From contig NZ_JNIX01000004.1 of assembly GCF_000701445.1 (NCBI RefSeq), positions 24,090 through 88,089 on the forward strand: DNA of 64,000 nucleotides, in the 5' to 3' direction. The position numbers and the translations under genes were made by a program. Source of the DNA: Brevundimonas bacteroides DSM 4726. Its GTDB lineage: Bacteria; Pseudomonadota; Alphaproteobacteria; Caulobacterales; Caulobacteraceae. Each line of letters begins with the position of its first letter. The first letter of the stretch is position 1. This document shows positions 9,658 through 17,136 of the stretch, piece after piece. Below the pieces are notes generated by a model. That model did no database searches. It was not told where the DNA came from and saw nothing but the letters and a program-made list of their open reading frames with translations.

Positions 9658-10937
9658 CCTCCCGCGTCCGCTGGCTCATCGTCGGCCTCATCGCCGTGGC
9701 CACGGTGATCAACTACATCGACCGCAACGCCCTCGCCGTCATGTGGCCCGAGATCGCGCCCGAAGTCGGCGCGACCAAGGAGGACTATGCGCTGCTGGTC
9801 AGCGTCTTCATGGTCTTCTACGCAGCCGGCCAGTTCGCCTTCGGCAAGATCTTCGACGCCATCGGGGTGCGGCTGGGCTTCGCCGTTTCGATCGGCGTCT
9901 GGTCCATCTCGATCGCGCTGCATGCGCTGGCCAACTCCATCACCTCCTTCTCCATCGTCCGGGCCCTCTTGGGCTTCAGCGAAGCGGGTGCCTGGCCGGG
10001 CGCGGTCAAGGCGAATGCCGAGTGGTTCCCCGCCCGGGAGCGGGCCCTGGCGCAGGGCGTGTTCAACGCCGGGGCGTCGGTCGGAGCCATCGTCTCGGCG
10101 CCGCTGATCGCGCTGCTGTATCTGTGGCTGGACTGGAAGGGGACCTTCCTGCTGGTCGGGGCGCTCGGTTTCGTCTGGCTACTGCCCTGGTGGATCGTCC
10201 ATCGCGCGGGCCCGGACAAGCATCCCTGGGTCGATGAGGCCGAGCGCGCCCTGATCATGGACCGGTCGAGCGAGACCCCGGTGGCGGGTGCCGGTGACTA
10301 TGTGCCGAACCTGCGTCAGCTGCTCCGCCATCGCCAGACCTGGGGCATCGCGCTTTCGCGGTTCTTCCTCGACCCGATCTGGTGGCTCTTCGTCAGCTGG
10401 CTGCCGATCTACCTGGCCGAGACCTTCGGCTTCGACATCAAGCAGATCGGCCTCTTCGGCTGGGTGCCCTTCGTCGGCGCCATGCTGGGCAGCCTGCTGG
10501 GCGGTTGGCTCTCGGGTCGGCTGATCGCGGCCGGCCAGCCCGTAGGCCGGGCGCGAAAGCTGGTGATCACCGCCGGCGGCCTGATCATGGCCCCCTGTCT
10601 GATCGCGGCCCCCCTGATGACCGACCCGACCCTGGCCGTCATCGTCATCGCGGGTGTCCTGTTCGGCTTCCAGATCGCCATCGGCAACATCCAGACCCTG
10701 CCGGGCGATCTGTTCGACCGCCGCGCGGTCGGCAGCCTGGCCGGCTTCGGTGGCATGGCGGCGGTGGCTGGAACGCTGATTACGACCTGGCTGGTGCCCG
10801 TCATGACCCAGGACAACTACGGCCCGATCTTCATTCTCGTAGCCGCCCTCGTGCCCCTGTCGCTGGTCGCGATCTGGTTCGTCATCGGTCCCGTCTCGCG
10901 CGTGGCCGCTCCTCCCGCCCCATCGAAGGACTTCTGA
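9654..10937 (+). CDS. MFS transporter of the hexuronate (ExuT-like) type
   Basis: A 427-residue inner-membrane carrier with about 12 membrane segments in two halves of six. The N-terminus INYIDRNALAVMWPEI is typical of the anion:cation symporter family that contains the hexuronate transporter ExuT. Other family marks are GFSEAGAWPGAVKANAEWFP in helix 4-5 and GWVPFVGAMLGSLLGGWLSG in the second half. The start ATG at 9654 overlaps the PL17 stop (ATGA). Lying between the monomer-releasing lyase and the reductase, it probably imports DEHU or short unsaturated uronates from the periplasm. The exact substrate is inferred from context. Confidence 0.9.
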   Translation: MTSRVRWLIVGLIAVATVINYIDRNALAVMWPEIAPEVGATKEDYALLVSVFMVFYAAGQFAFGKIFDAIGVRLGFAVSIGVWSISIALHALANSITSFSIVRALLGFSEAGAWPGAVKANAEWFPARERALAQGVFNAGASVGAIVSAPLIALLYLWLDWKGTFLLVGALGFVWLLPWWIVHRAGPDKHPWVDEAERALIMDRSSETPVAGAGDYVPNLRQLLRHRQTWGIALSRFFLDPIWWLFVSWLPIYLAETFGFDIKQIGLFGWVPFVGAMLGSLLGGWLSGRLIAAGQPVGRARKLVITAGGLIMAPCLIAAPLMTDPTLAVIVIAGVLFGFQIAIGNIQTLPGDLFDRRAVGSLAGFGGMAAVAGTLITTWLVPVMTQDNYGPIFILVAALVPLSLVAIWFVIGPVSRVAAPPAPSKDF

Positions 10938-11690
10938 ATGCGCTTCAAAGACAAGGTCGCCATCGTCACCGGCGGCGGCCGGGACATCGGGCGAGAGGTG
11001 TCGCTGCGGCTTGCGGCCGAGGGCGCGCGGGTTGTCGTCAACTTCGCCAACGACGAGGCCAGCGCGGCTGAGACCCTGAAAGCCATCAAGGCGGCGGGCG
11101 GGACGGCGATCCTGCGCCGGGCCGACGTCACGACCGGCGACGGCGCGTCCGGTCTGATCGAGGCCGCGACGGCCACCTTCGGCAAGCGCATCGACGTGCT
11201 GGTCAACCTCGCCGGCGGGATGGTCCAGCGGAGGCCACTGGCAGAGATCGACGAGGACTTTTTCGACCGGGTGATGAACCTCAACCTGCGCTCGGCCTAT
11301 CTGATGACCCGCGCCGCGGTTCCCCACATGCCCGCCGGCTCGGCGATCGTGAACTTCTCGTCCCAGGCCGGCCGCGACGGCGGCGGCCCGGGGGCGTCGA
11401 TCTATGCCACCGCCAAGGGCGCGCTGATGACCTTTACCCGTTCGATGGCCAAGGAGCTGGGACCGCAGGGCATCCGGGTCAACGCCCTGTGCCCCGGCAT
11501 GATCAGCACCAGCTTCCACGACACCTTCTCCAAAGACGAGGTGAGGAAGGCCGTAGCCGGCATGACCCCCTTGCGTCGCGAGGGAAGAGCCGCCGAGGTC
11601 GCCGCCGCGACCGCGTTTCTGGCTTCGGACGACGCGGCCTTCATCACCGGGGCCAGCATCGACATCAACGGCGGTCTGTTCTTCTCGTGA
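10938..11690 (+). CDS. SDR oxidoreductase, probable DEHU reductase
   Basis: A 250-residue classical short-chain dehydrogenase with the Rossmann motif TGGGRDIG (11-18), a NAGG-like NLAGG (90-94), Ser142, and the catalytic Tyr156-x3-Lys160 in SIYATAKGAL. PGMISTSFHDTF follows as the substrate-loop region and DINGGLFFS ends the protein. In alginate loci an SDR at this position reduces 4-deoxy-L-erythro-5-hexoseulose uronate to 2-keto-3-deoxy-gluconate with NAD(P)H. That assignment rests on its place directly behind the transporter (the ATG immediately follows its stop). Sequence alone shows only the SDR family. Confidence 0.88.
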   Translation: MRFKDKVAIVTGGGRDIGREVSLRLAAEGARVVVNFANDEASAAETLKAIKAAGGTAILRRADVTTGDGASGLIEAATATFGKRIDVLVNLAGGMVQRRPLAEIDEDFFDRVMNLNLRSAYLMTRAAVPHMPAGSAIVNFSSQAGRDGGGPGASIYATAKGALMTFTRSMAKELGPQGIRVNALCPGMISTSFHDTFSKDEVRKAVAGMTPLRREGRAAEVAAATAFLASDDAAFITGASIDINGGLFFS

Positions 11691-12856
11691 TGCGCTGGCG
11701 GGCGCGGGCTGTCGCCACGGCCTTGCTGGCGCTCGGATGGAGCGGACCTGCGGCGAGCCAGGACGCCCACTGGCTGCCCGCCTGGATCGCCTCGGCCGCC
11801 CCGCCCCGGTTCGACGTGATCGATGGCGCACCCCTGATCTATCGCGACCAGACGATACGGCAGGACCTGCGCGTCGGCGTCTCGGCCCGAGCCTTGCGGG
11901 TTCGGCTCAGCAATGAACTGGGCACCGCGCCGGTGCGCTTGCGGTCCCTTCGACTGTCCTCGCAGGCGGGAGAGGTTCACATCCTGTCTTTCTCCAGCGA
12001 GGCCGAGGTCACGCTGGAACCCGGTGTCGCCCTGATAAGCGATCCCGTGGAGATGGCGGTCGATCGGGGCGAGGTCGTCACGGTGAGCCTGCATGTGCCT
12101 GAAGCGGCCCCGGGCGTGGTCCGCCGTACGCCGGTGCGGCTCGGGCTGGGCGGCGCGGCCGTGGCTGACGACGCGCCGCTGGAGCGACGACAGGGTTTTG
12201 TCTCGGCGATCTATGCGCTGACCGATGACCGACCTGCCGTGGTCGTTGCACTGGGGGATTCGATCACCGAAGGGGCCACGGCGACGCTGGGTGCCGAGGC
12301 CGACTGGCCCGCCGTGCTGAACCGTCGACTGGAACAGCAGTGTCCGGGCGATTACCTGGTGCTGAATGCGGGCATCAGCGGCAATCAGGTGGTCCGCGAC
12401 GGGCGCAGCCCGAACGTTCGATCCCGGCTGGACCGGGATGTCATGAGCCTGCCGGGCGTGACGCACGTCATCCTCATTGAGGGCATCAACGACATCCGTC
12501 ACGACGGCAACCCCGCCAATCCCGGTCGCGATCCAGACGAGGTCCTGGCCGGCTATCGTCAGGTCGTGGCGCGGCTGAAGCTGCGCGGCGTCCAGGTACT
12601 GGGGGGGACGCTGACCCCCTTCGCCGGATCGGAACGACATGACGACCGCTCCGAGGCATCGCGCCAGACGATCAATCAGGCCATTCGGGACGGCGGCATC
12701 TTCGACCGGATCGTCGATTTCGACGCAGCCTTGCGTGATCCGGTACGGCCCGAGGCGATGGCCGAGGGAACCCACCGTGACGACCGACTGCATCCCAATG
12801 ACGACGGCTATCGGCGCATGGCGATGACGCCGACCTTTCCCTGTCTGCAGTCCTGA
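11690..12856 (+). CDS. Secreted SGNH/GDSL hydrolase
   Basis: A 388-residue protein with a signal peptide (about 1-24, ending PAASQDAHW) and an SGNH hydrolase fold. Block I is ALGDSITEGA (nucleophile Ser in GDS), the oxyanion-hole residues are in NAGISGNQV and EGINDIRHDG, and the C-terminal DDRLHPND carries the catalytic Asp and His. A beta-rich segment of about 150 residues precedes the catalytic domain. The start ATG shares one base with the SDR stop (TGATG), so it is the last gene of the alginate operon. A carbohydrate acetylesterase acting on acetylated alginate is an attractive guess, but the sequence shows only the hydrolase superfamily. Confidence 0.85.
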   Translation: MRWRARAVATALLALGWSGPAASQDAHWLPAWIASAAPPRFDVIDGAPLIYRDQTIRQDLRVGVSARALRVRLSNELGTAPVRLRSLRLSSQAGEVHILSFSSEAEVTLEPGVALISDPVEMAVDRGEVVTVSLHVPEAAPGVVRRTPVRLGLGGAAVADDAPLERRQGFVSAIYALTDDRPAVVVALGDSITEGATATLGAEADWPAVLNRRLEQQCPGDYLVLNAGISGNQVVRDGRSPNVRSRLDRDVMSLPGVTHVILIEGINDIRHDGNPANPGRDPDEVLAGYRQVVARLKLRGVQVLGGTLTPFAGSERHDDRSEASRQTINQAIRDGGIFDRIVDFDAALRDPVRPEAMAEGTHRDDRLHPNDDGYRRMAMTPTFPCLQS

Positions 12857-13110
12857 CAAGCGGCAGGAGACAGATCCCGAAGTGGCCCATCATCAGGAAG
12901 GTTCGAGTTTGCGCGATGGCCAGCACACGCGACCCGCATCGCCGATGCGGATTTGCGGCGATGTCATGTTCGTGCCCGCAGCCAAAGTCCGCTCTCGGCG
13001 CGTCGCGGACTTGATCCCCGACCGAAGCCGACCGCCTCAGCCCGTCCCGGCCGGACGTTGCACCCCACGGCCGAGTAGACGGGTGGGGTCTGTCGGTGCA
13101 CCTTCGACCG

Positions 13111-13812
13111 ATGGGCAATCTCTACCGCGTTCGTTCCGGGCCCGGCGACATCCTCGCCCTGACCCGCGCCATGACGAACCAGGCCGGCAATCTGGAGCCG
13201 CGCGACCTCTATCCCGACTACGCCGCCCCGATCGTCCGGCACGATGAGGAGGCCGGCGGCTTGGTCCTGACCACGGCCCGCTGGGGCATGCCGTCGTCGA
13301 GGAAGGCCATCCTGGACGCGGCGACCAAGCGGGCGGACAAGCTGCGCGCCAAGGGCAAGGACGTCGATTTCGACGCCCTGCTGAAGACGGAGCCTGACGC
13401 CGGAACGACGAACGTCAGGAACACCAGCTCGTCGCACTGGAAGCCGTGGCTGACGCCCGAGCACCGGTGCCTGGTCCCGTTCGACGCCTTCAGCGAACCG
13501 GGCCGCGACGCGGAGGGCCGCTATCGACCGGTCTGGTTCGCCCTTCCGGATGGCCATCCCCTGTCGACCTTCGCGGGGGTGTTCGTCCGCGACTGGACCG
13601 GCGTCCGCAAGATGAAGACCGGGCCCGAGACCTGCGACCTCTTTGCTTTCCTGACCACAGAGCCGTCGGAGCCGGTCAAGTCGGTCCATCCCAAGGCCAT
13701 GCCGGTCATCCTGGCGACCGACGAGGAGCGAGATGTCTGGATGCGCGCGCCCTGGGACGAGGCCAAGGCGCTGCAGCGGGCGCTGCCGGACGGCGCTCTG
13801 GCCGTTCAATGA
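13111..13812 (+). CDS. SRAP-domain (YedK/HMCES-like) protein lacking Cys2
   Basis: A 233-residue SRAP protein. The family shields abasic sites in single-stranded DNA by a covalent bond to the cysteine exposed after removal of Met1. Recognisable blocks are the N-terminal NLYRV, the TARWGMPSS strand, [13 protein letters not shown], the PFDAFSEP turn with the conserved acidic residue, and [10 protein letters not shown] with the conserved His. The expected start is Met-Cys-Asn-Leu-Tyr; here it reads Met-Gly-Asn-Leu-Tyr (GGC where TGC would encode Cys). An in-frame GTG at 13096 could add five residues, and it also gives no Cys. The protein is otherwise complete, so this is either a natural variant that cannot crosslink or a point mutation. 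Confidence 0.85.
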   Translation: MGNLYRVRSGPGDILALTRAMTNQAGNLEPRDLYPDYAAPIVRHDEEAGGLVLTTARWGMPSSRKAILDAATKRADKLRAKGKDVDFDALLKTEPDAGTTNVRNTSSSHWKPWLTPEHRCLVPFDAFSEPGRDAEGRYRPVWFALPDGHPLSTFAGVFVRDWTGVRKMKTGPETCDLFAFLTTEPSEPVKSVHPKAMPVILATDEERDVWMRAPWDEAKALQRALPDGALAVQ

Positions 13813-14105
13813 CCGGCCGCAGGCTCCGGGTTGGACGTCCTCTGCGAGCCGGTGGTCATCGCAGCGCTGCCGTCCCCTGGGGTTTGAATGGCGAGGCCTG
13901 CTCGTGCTTCGACCGCGTTCGCTGTACTGTTCTCTGCTTCCGGTTCGTGGCATCCTCTCGGCCGCCGGTTCCGAACGGGTCCGGCCGACGGCCCGGGCCC
14001 TCCAGATCCCGCAAGACTGATCGCCTCGGGCCACCCCGTCTCCTCGCCTGTCGATCGAGCCAGGGCCAGGGGCCCGCAGCGAAGCCCTGAAAATCGGCCT
14101 CTGCC

Positions 14106-14510
14106 ATGCCACGACACTTCAAAACGTCCCGACAGGCCCAGCGAGAACGCAGTCAGGCCCTTATCCTTGCGGCCGCGCGCGAGCTGCTTACGCGCGATGG
14201 CTATGACGCCATGACTCTTCGGGGCCTGTCTGTGGCGACCGGACTGTCCACCGGAGCCATTGCCAAGCGCTTTTCCACCAAGGCCGACATCTGGCGGGCC
14301 GCCATGGGCAGTGAGCCTCCCGATGAGACGATCCTGAGGCGCAATGCGGTCCTGGAAGGCCTGCTCAGGGAGCTTGTGTTCGCCCTCGGCGTCGGCGGTC
14401 CGCGCGTGGAGCGGGCGGTCAGGGCCGCCGAGACGATGCTGGCAACCCTCGACACAGAGGCGACGCCGTCTGGCGCGGGTGGGCGCGCTGCCCAGGACCG
14501 GGACCGATGA
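14106..14510 (+). CDS. Short TetR-like transcriptional regulator
   Basis: A 134-residue protein whose first 70 residues are a typical TetR DNA-binding domain: RSQALILAAARELLTRDGYD, then MTLRGLSVATGLSTGAIAKR, then FSTKADIWRAAM. TetR proteins usually have about 190-200 residues. Here the ligand domain is reduced to one or two helices and a Gly/Asp-rich tail, so it is either a mini-TetR or C-terminally eroded. It lies alone between the SRAP gene and the convergent trb locus. No ligand or target can be named. I see no strong ribosome site before the ATG. Confidence 0.65.
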   Translation: MPRHFKTSRQAQRERSQALILAAARELLTRDGYDAMTLRGLSVATGLSTGAIAKRFSTKADIWRAAMGSEPPDETILRRNAVLEGLLRELVFALGVGGPRVERAVRAAETMLATLDTEATPSGAGGRAAQDRDR

Positions 14511-14658
14511 TGCGGAGGCGCGAGGCCCAGGAGGAGCAGAGGCGCTAGAGGGGGCCGTGGCCGGGGTCGCCGTCCAGTCGCTGATCGGGACGCCCCGGCG
14601 CAGACCATGAGCGTCCGACTGGCGCGACGGGGACTGCGGGTTCCGCTGGCCCCGCCCG

Positions 14659-15009
14659 TCAGCGCCCATGATAGAGCTGGCGGCGCAGGTCGATCGCGTC
14701 GGCGACCTCGCTGGAGTGTTTCAGGGCGCGCCAGGAACCCCCGCGAACCGAGCGGGCCTCGAACAGGATCCGTCCCCAGCACCGTTCATCGTCGCCCCAG
14801 GCCCAGACCCGGCAGCGCGGGTGCCGGCCCCACAGGACATAGTCCGGGCCGAGCAGCGCGATCATCGGCGCCAGGTCGACATGGAGCTGGACGCGGCAGC
14901 GGCTGCAGGTGGCGCGCAGCATCCAACCGGCCGCGCGCATTTCCGCGAGCGTTACGGCCCGGGCCGGCATGGGCGGCTGTCGCACGGTGTCGGGCTTGCG
15001 TGTCCCCAT
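14659..15009 (-). CDS. Cys-rich (zinc-ribbon-like) protein of the trb locus, function unknown
   Basis: A 116-residue basic protein. Residues about 18-32 (ARAVTLAEMRAAGWM) form a helix, followed by a knuckle CSRC (about 35-38), then RHPRCRVWAWGDDERCWGRI with two more cysteines about 10 residues apart. Four cysteines in this arrangement suggest one bound zinc. It is the last gene in the direction of trb transcription, 93 bp after the AlpA-like gene, so it is probably co-expressed. I do not recognise a named family. A nucleic-acid-binding accessory of the element is a guess. Confidence 0.6.
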   Translation of the reverse strand: MGTRKPDTVRQPPMPARAVTLAEMRAAGWMLRATCSRCRVQLHVDLAPMIALLGPDYVLWGRHPRCRVWAWGDDERCWGRILFEARSVRGGSWRALKHSSEVADAIDLRRQLYHGR

Positions 15010-15102
15010 CCGTCCATCCTCGTCGCGCCGACCCGGTCGCGGGCATAGGGGGCGCCGTGACCGCTCGGCAAGAACAAAAGACGAACAGACTGTGGAAAAG
15101 CG

Positions 15103-15735
15103 CTAGAAGCCGAAGGCGATCTGATCCGGGTGCGACGGCCGGGGTCGCGGTCGACGCCGGGGCTGGGGGCGATCCGCCATCGCCCCGTCGCCCGGCGACA
15201 GCGTCGTCCGGCCCGCGGGATCGGGCGACGCTGTGACCGCTCCGCTGGCCTTGGATCGGCGCCCGGACGCCGGCCGGGCGGGTTCAGGGCCCGGACCGAA
15301 GGTCGAGACCGAGGCCCGCGGCGCGCTGGGCTGGGGCGGGTTCCGGCTCGGGCCGGATCGCGCCAACCCGCGCGCGGGTCTGGCCGCCGTGGCCAGGGCG
15401 GACGGGTCCGGCTGGCCGGCGCCTGCGACCGCGGGACGGGTCGGTGGGCCCGAGGGGGCGGTCCCCGCGGACGGACCACCCCGGTCGCGGCGCAGGGCGA
15501 TGCGCCAGCGCTTCCAGGCCTGAAGCTCGACCTCGCTGTAGGCGACCCGGTTGGGCGAGAGCCGATAGGGCGACGGAAACTCTCCGCGGCGCATGAGCCG
15601 CCAGGCCGTCGTCCGCGACAGTCCCGACAAGGCCCGCACATCCGGCCAGGACAGGAACCGGCCCGCTTCGGGCCCGGCGTCAAGCAGGTCCCGCCAGGAC
15701 CGGAGCGAGGGATCCGTCACCGGGCGGGGCTTCAT
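15103..15735 (-). CDS. AlpA/excisionase-like DNA-binding protein with long disordered tail
   Basis: A 210-residue protein. Residues about 26-78 form a MerR-like winged helix of the AlpA/excisionase kind: FLSWPDVRALSGLSRTTAWR, MRRGEFPSPYRLSPNRVAYS and EVELQAWKRWR. The remaining 130 residues are rich in Pro, Arg, Ala and Gly, probably disordered, and end in QIAFGF. AlpA-type proteins often regulate excision or transfer genes of mobile elements. The ATG overlaps the stop of the 58-residue gene before it (ATGA), tying it to the trb operon. The long tail is unusual for the family, whose members are often below 100 residues. Confidence 0.75.
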   Translation of the reverse strand: MKPRPVTDPSLRSWRDLLDAGPEAGRFLSWPDVRALSGLSRTTAWRLMRRGEFPSPYRLSPNRVAYSEVELQAWKRWRIALRRDRGGPSAGTAPSGPPTRPAVAGAGQPDPSALATAARPARGLARSGPSRNPPQPSAPRASVSTFGPGPEPARPASGRRSKASGAVTASPDPAGRTTLSPGDGAMADRPQPRRRPRPRPSHPDQIAFGF

Positions 15736-15908
15736 CGCCGCCGCCAGGGTCGGGGCAGGGCGACCGGTGCGCCCCCGACCGGATTCCCGGGCGTCGGCTC
15801 GGGAGCACCCACCACGCTGCGCGACGCCGCCGGCCCGCGAAGAGACCGTCCGGTTCGGGTCCGGGCGGGGCGGTCGCGTTGGTCGGGCAGCGGGAGGTGG
15901 CCGGTCAT
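15732..15908 (-). CDS. 58-residue ORF coupled at both ends, function unknown
   Basis: A small open frame from ATG at 15908 to TGA at 15732. Its start overlaps the stop of the lytic transglycosylase gene by ATGA and its stop overlaps the AlpA-like start by ATGA, the same junction seen elsewhere in this operon. The product begins MTGHLPLPDQRDR and ends PVALPRPWRRR; it is rich in Pro, Arg and Gly and has no membrane segment. The double coupling is the main evidence that it is translated. It might instead serve mainly to pass ribosomes from one gene to the next. Confidence 0.5.
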   Translation of the reverse strand: MTGHLPLPDQRDRPARTRTGRSLRGPAASRSVVGAPEPTPGNPVGGAPVALPRPWRRR

Positions 15909-16645
15909 GCGCCGTCCCCCGCCGGGCAGTCGCGCGCGCTCCGGACCGGCCGACCCGCGCCGAGCGCGAGATAACAGGCGATCACGGCCCGGACATAGGC
16001 CCGGGTCTCCGCGATGTCGGGCACCCGCCCCAGGCGGGCCACACGGGCCGGGCCGCTGTTATAGGCGGCCAGCGCCAGCTGCAGGTCGCCGAAACGCAGG
16101 ATCTGGCGCGCCAGGTAGTCGGCGCCGCCCGCCAGGTTCTGGCCGGGGTCGAAGCGGTCCGACACGCCCAGTTCGGCGGCGGTGCCCGGCATGAGCTGTG
16201 TCAGGCCGCAGGCGCCCGCCGGCGAGCAGACTCCGGGTCTGTAGGCGCTCTCGACCGTGACCACGGCATGCAGCAGCTTGGGGTCGAGGCCATGGCGGGC
16301 AGCCGCTTCGCCGATCAGGGCCATGAAGGGTTGATCCGGAACCGCCACCCGCGCCGCCGGGCCGCCCGGCTCGCTTTCTGGTCCGACCGAGGGTGATGAC
16401 GCGAGCGCCCGAGCCGGATCCGCGCCGACCGCCTCAAGGTCCGCCGACGGCTCGCCGGGCTCGGCGTGCGCCCCGGTCGTGGACACGAACAGGGCCCCGC
16501 CTGCCGACGCCCAGCCCGGATCGGTCGTAGGATCCTGAAGGGCGGACGCCGCTGCGGGAACCGGGGAGAGCGACAGGACGGCCGTCGTGGCAAGAGCCAC
16601 GGCGAGCCCGAGCCGGACGACCGGGGTGGGAACAGCGATCACCAT
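15905..16645 (-). CDS. Lytic transglycosylase of the transfer apparatus (VirB1/TrbN-like)
   Basis: A 246-residue periplasmic muramidase-like protein that would open peptidoglycan for the secretion channel. A signal peptide (about 1-34) and a Pro/Ala-rich linker precede an SLT domain from about residue 105: the catalytic Glu in VTVESAYRPG, then AGACGLTQLMPGTA, then LALAAYNSGPARVARLG. An unusual C-terminal extension carries two further cysteines. The start overlaps traF by seven bases and the stop overlaps the small ORF that follows, consistent with one polycistronic message. Confidence 0.88.
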   Translation of the reverse strand: MVIAVPTPVVRLGLAVALATTAVLSLSPVPAAASALQDPTTDPGWASAGGALFVSTTGAHAEPGEPSADLEAVGADPARALASSPSVGPESEPGGPAARVAVPDQPFMALIGEAAARHGLDPKLLHAVVTVESAYRPGVCSPAGACGLTQLMPGTAAELGVSDRFDPGQNLAGGADYLARQILRFGDLQLALAAYNSGPARVARLGRVPDIAETRAYVRAVIACYLALGAGRPVRSARDCPAGDGA

Positions 16646-17136
16646 GTGACGATCGCGCGATAGGGGCCGGTCAGGGTGGCGGTGGACACGGGCCCAAAGT
16701 AGCGGCTGTCGAAACTGCCGCCGGTGTCGCCCAGCAGGAAGACCTCGCCCGGGGCGAGCCGGCGGCAGCCCCGCCAGGCCGGGAGAGGCCGTCGGGCGGC
16801 GTCCCGCGTGGCGACCGGGACCAGCACACCGGCCACCGCCACCCCGCCCGGCCGGGTGCAGACCCGGGCCGTCCCGATCGCGGCAATGCGCTTGAGCAGG
16901 CGCGTGTCGTCCGGTGCACCGAGGCGGGCGAGATAGGGTCGGGCGGGCGCGGGCGGATCCAGCGCGACCAGGTCGCCCAGTCGCGGCGGCCCCGCCGCCC
17001 GCCGGTAGAGGCCGGGGGCCAGGCTGCGGCTCTCGTTGATCAGGATCAGGCCCGAGGTCCGGGCCAGATCGGCGAGCCCCGACACGGCGACGAGTCCGGC
17101 GAGCGCGAGGGCCAGGGTGTGGATGCGGCCGGTCAT
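16639..17136 (-). CDS. traF: TraF-like S26 conjugal transfer peptidase
   Basis: A 165-residue membrane peptidase of the signal-peptidase I (S26) clan. One N-terminal membrane segment (about 6-26) is followed by NESRSLAPGLYRR with the nucleophile Ser, LLKRIAAIG with the general-base Lys, and FLLGDTGGSFDSRYFGPV, the closing box of the family. TraF of RP4 matures and cyclises the TrbC pilin, and a trbC gene is present at the head of this operon. The ATG overlaps the trbI stop (ATGA). Confidence 0.9.
   Translation of the reverse strand: MTGRIHTLALALAGLVAVSGLADLARTSGLILINESRSLAPGLYRRAAGPPRLGDLVALDPPAPARPYLARLGAPDDTRLLKRIAAIGTARVCTRPGGVAVAGVLVPVATRDAARRPLPAWRGCRRLAPGEVFLLGDTGGSFDSRYFGPVSTATLTGPYRAIVTW

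Noticed and set aside
14344..14610. Possible frameshifted C-terminus of the TetR-like gene in another frame
   Set aside because: The alternative frame is Arg/Ser/Gly-rich and does not resemble a TetR ligand domain, so a simple frameshift is not supported.
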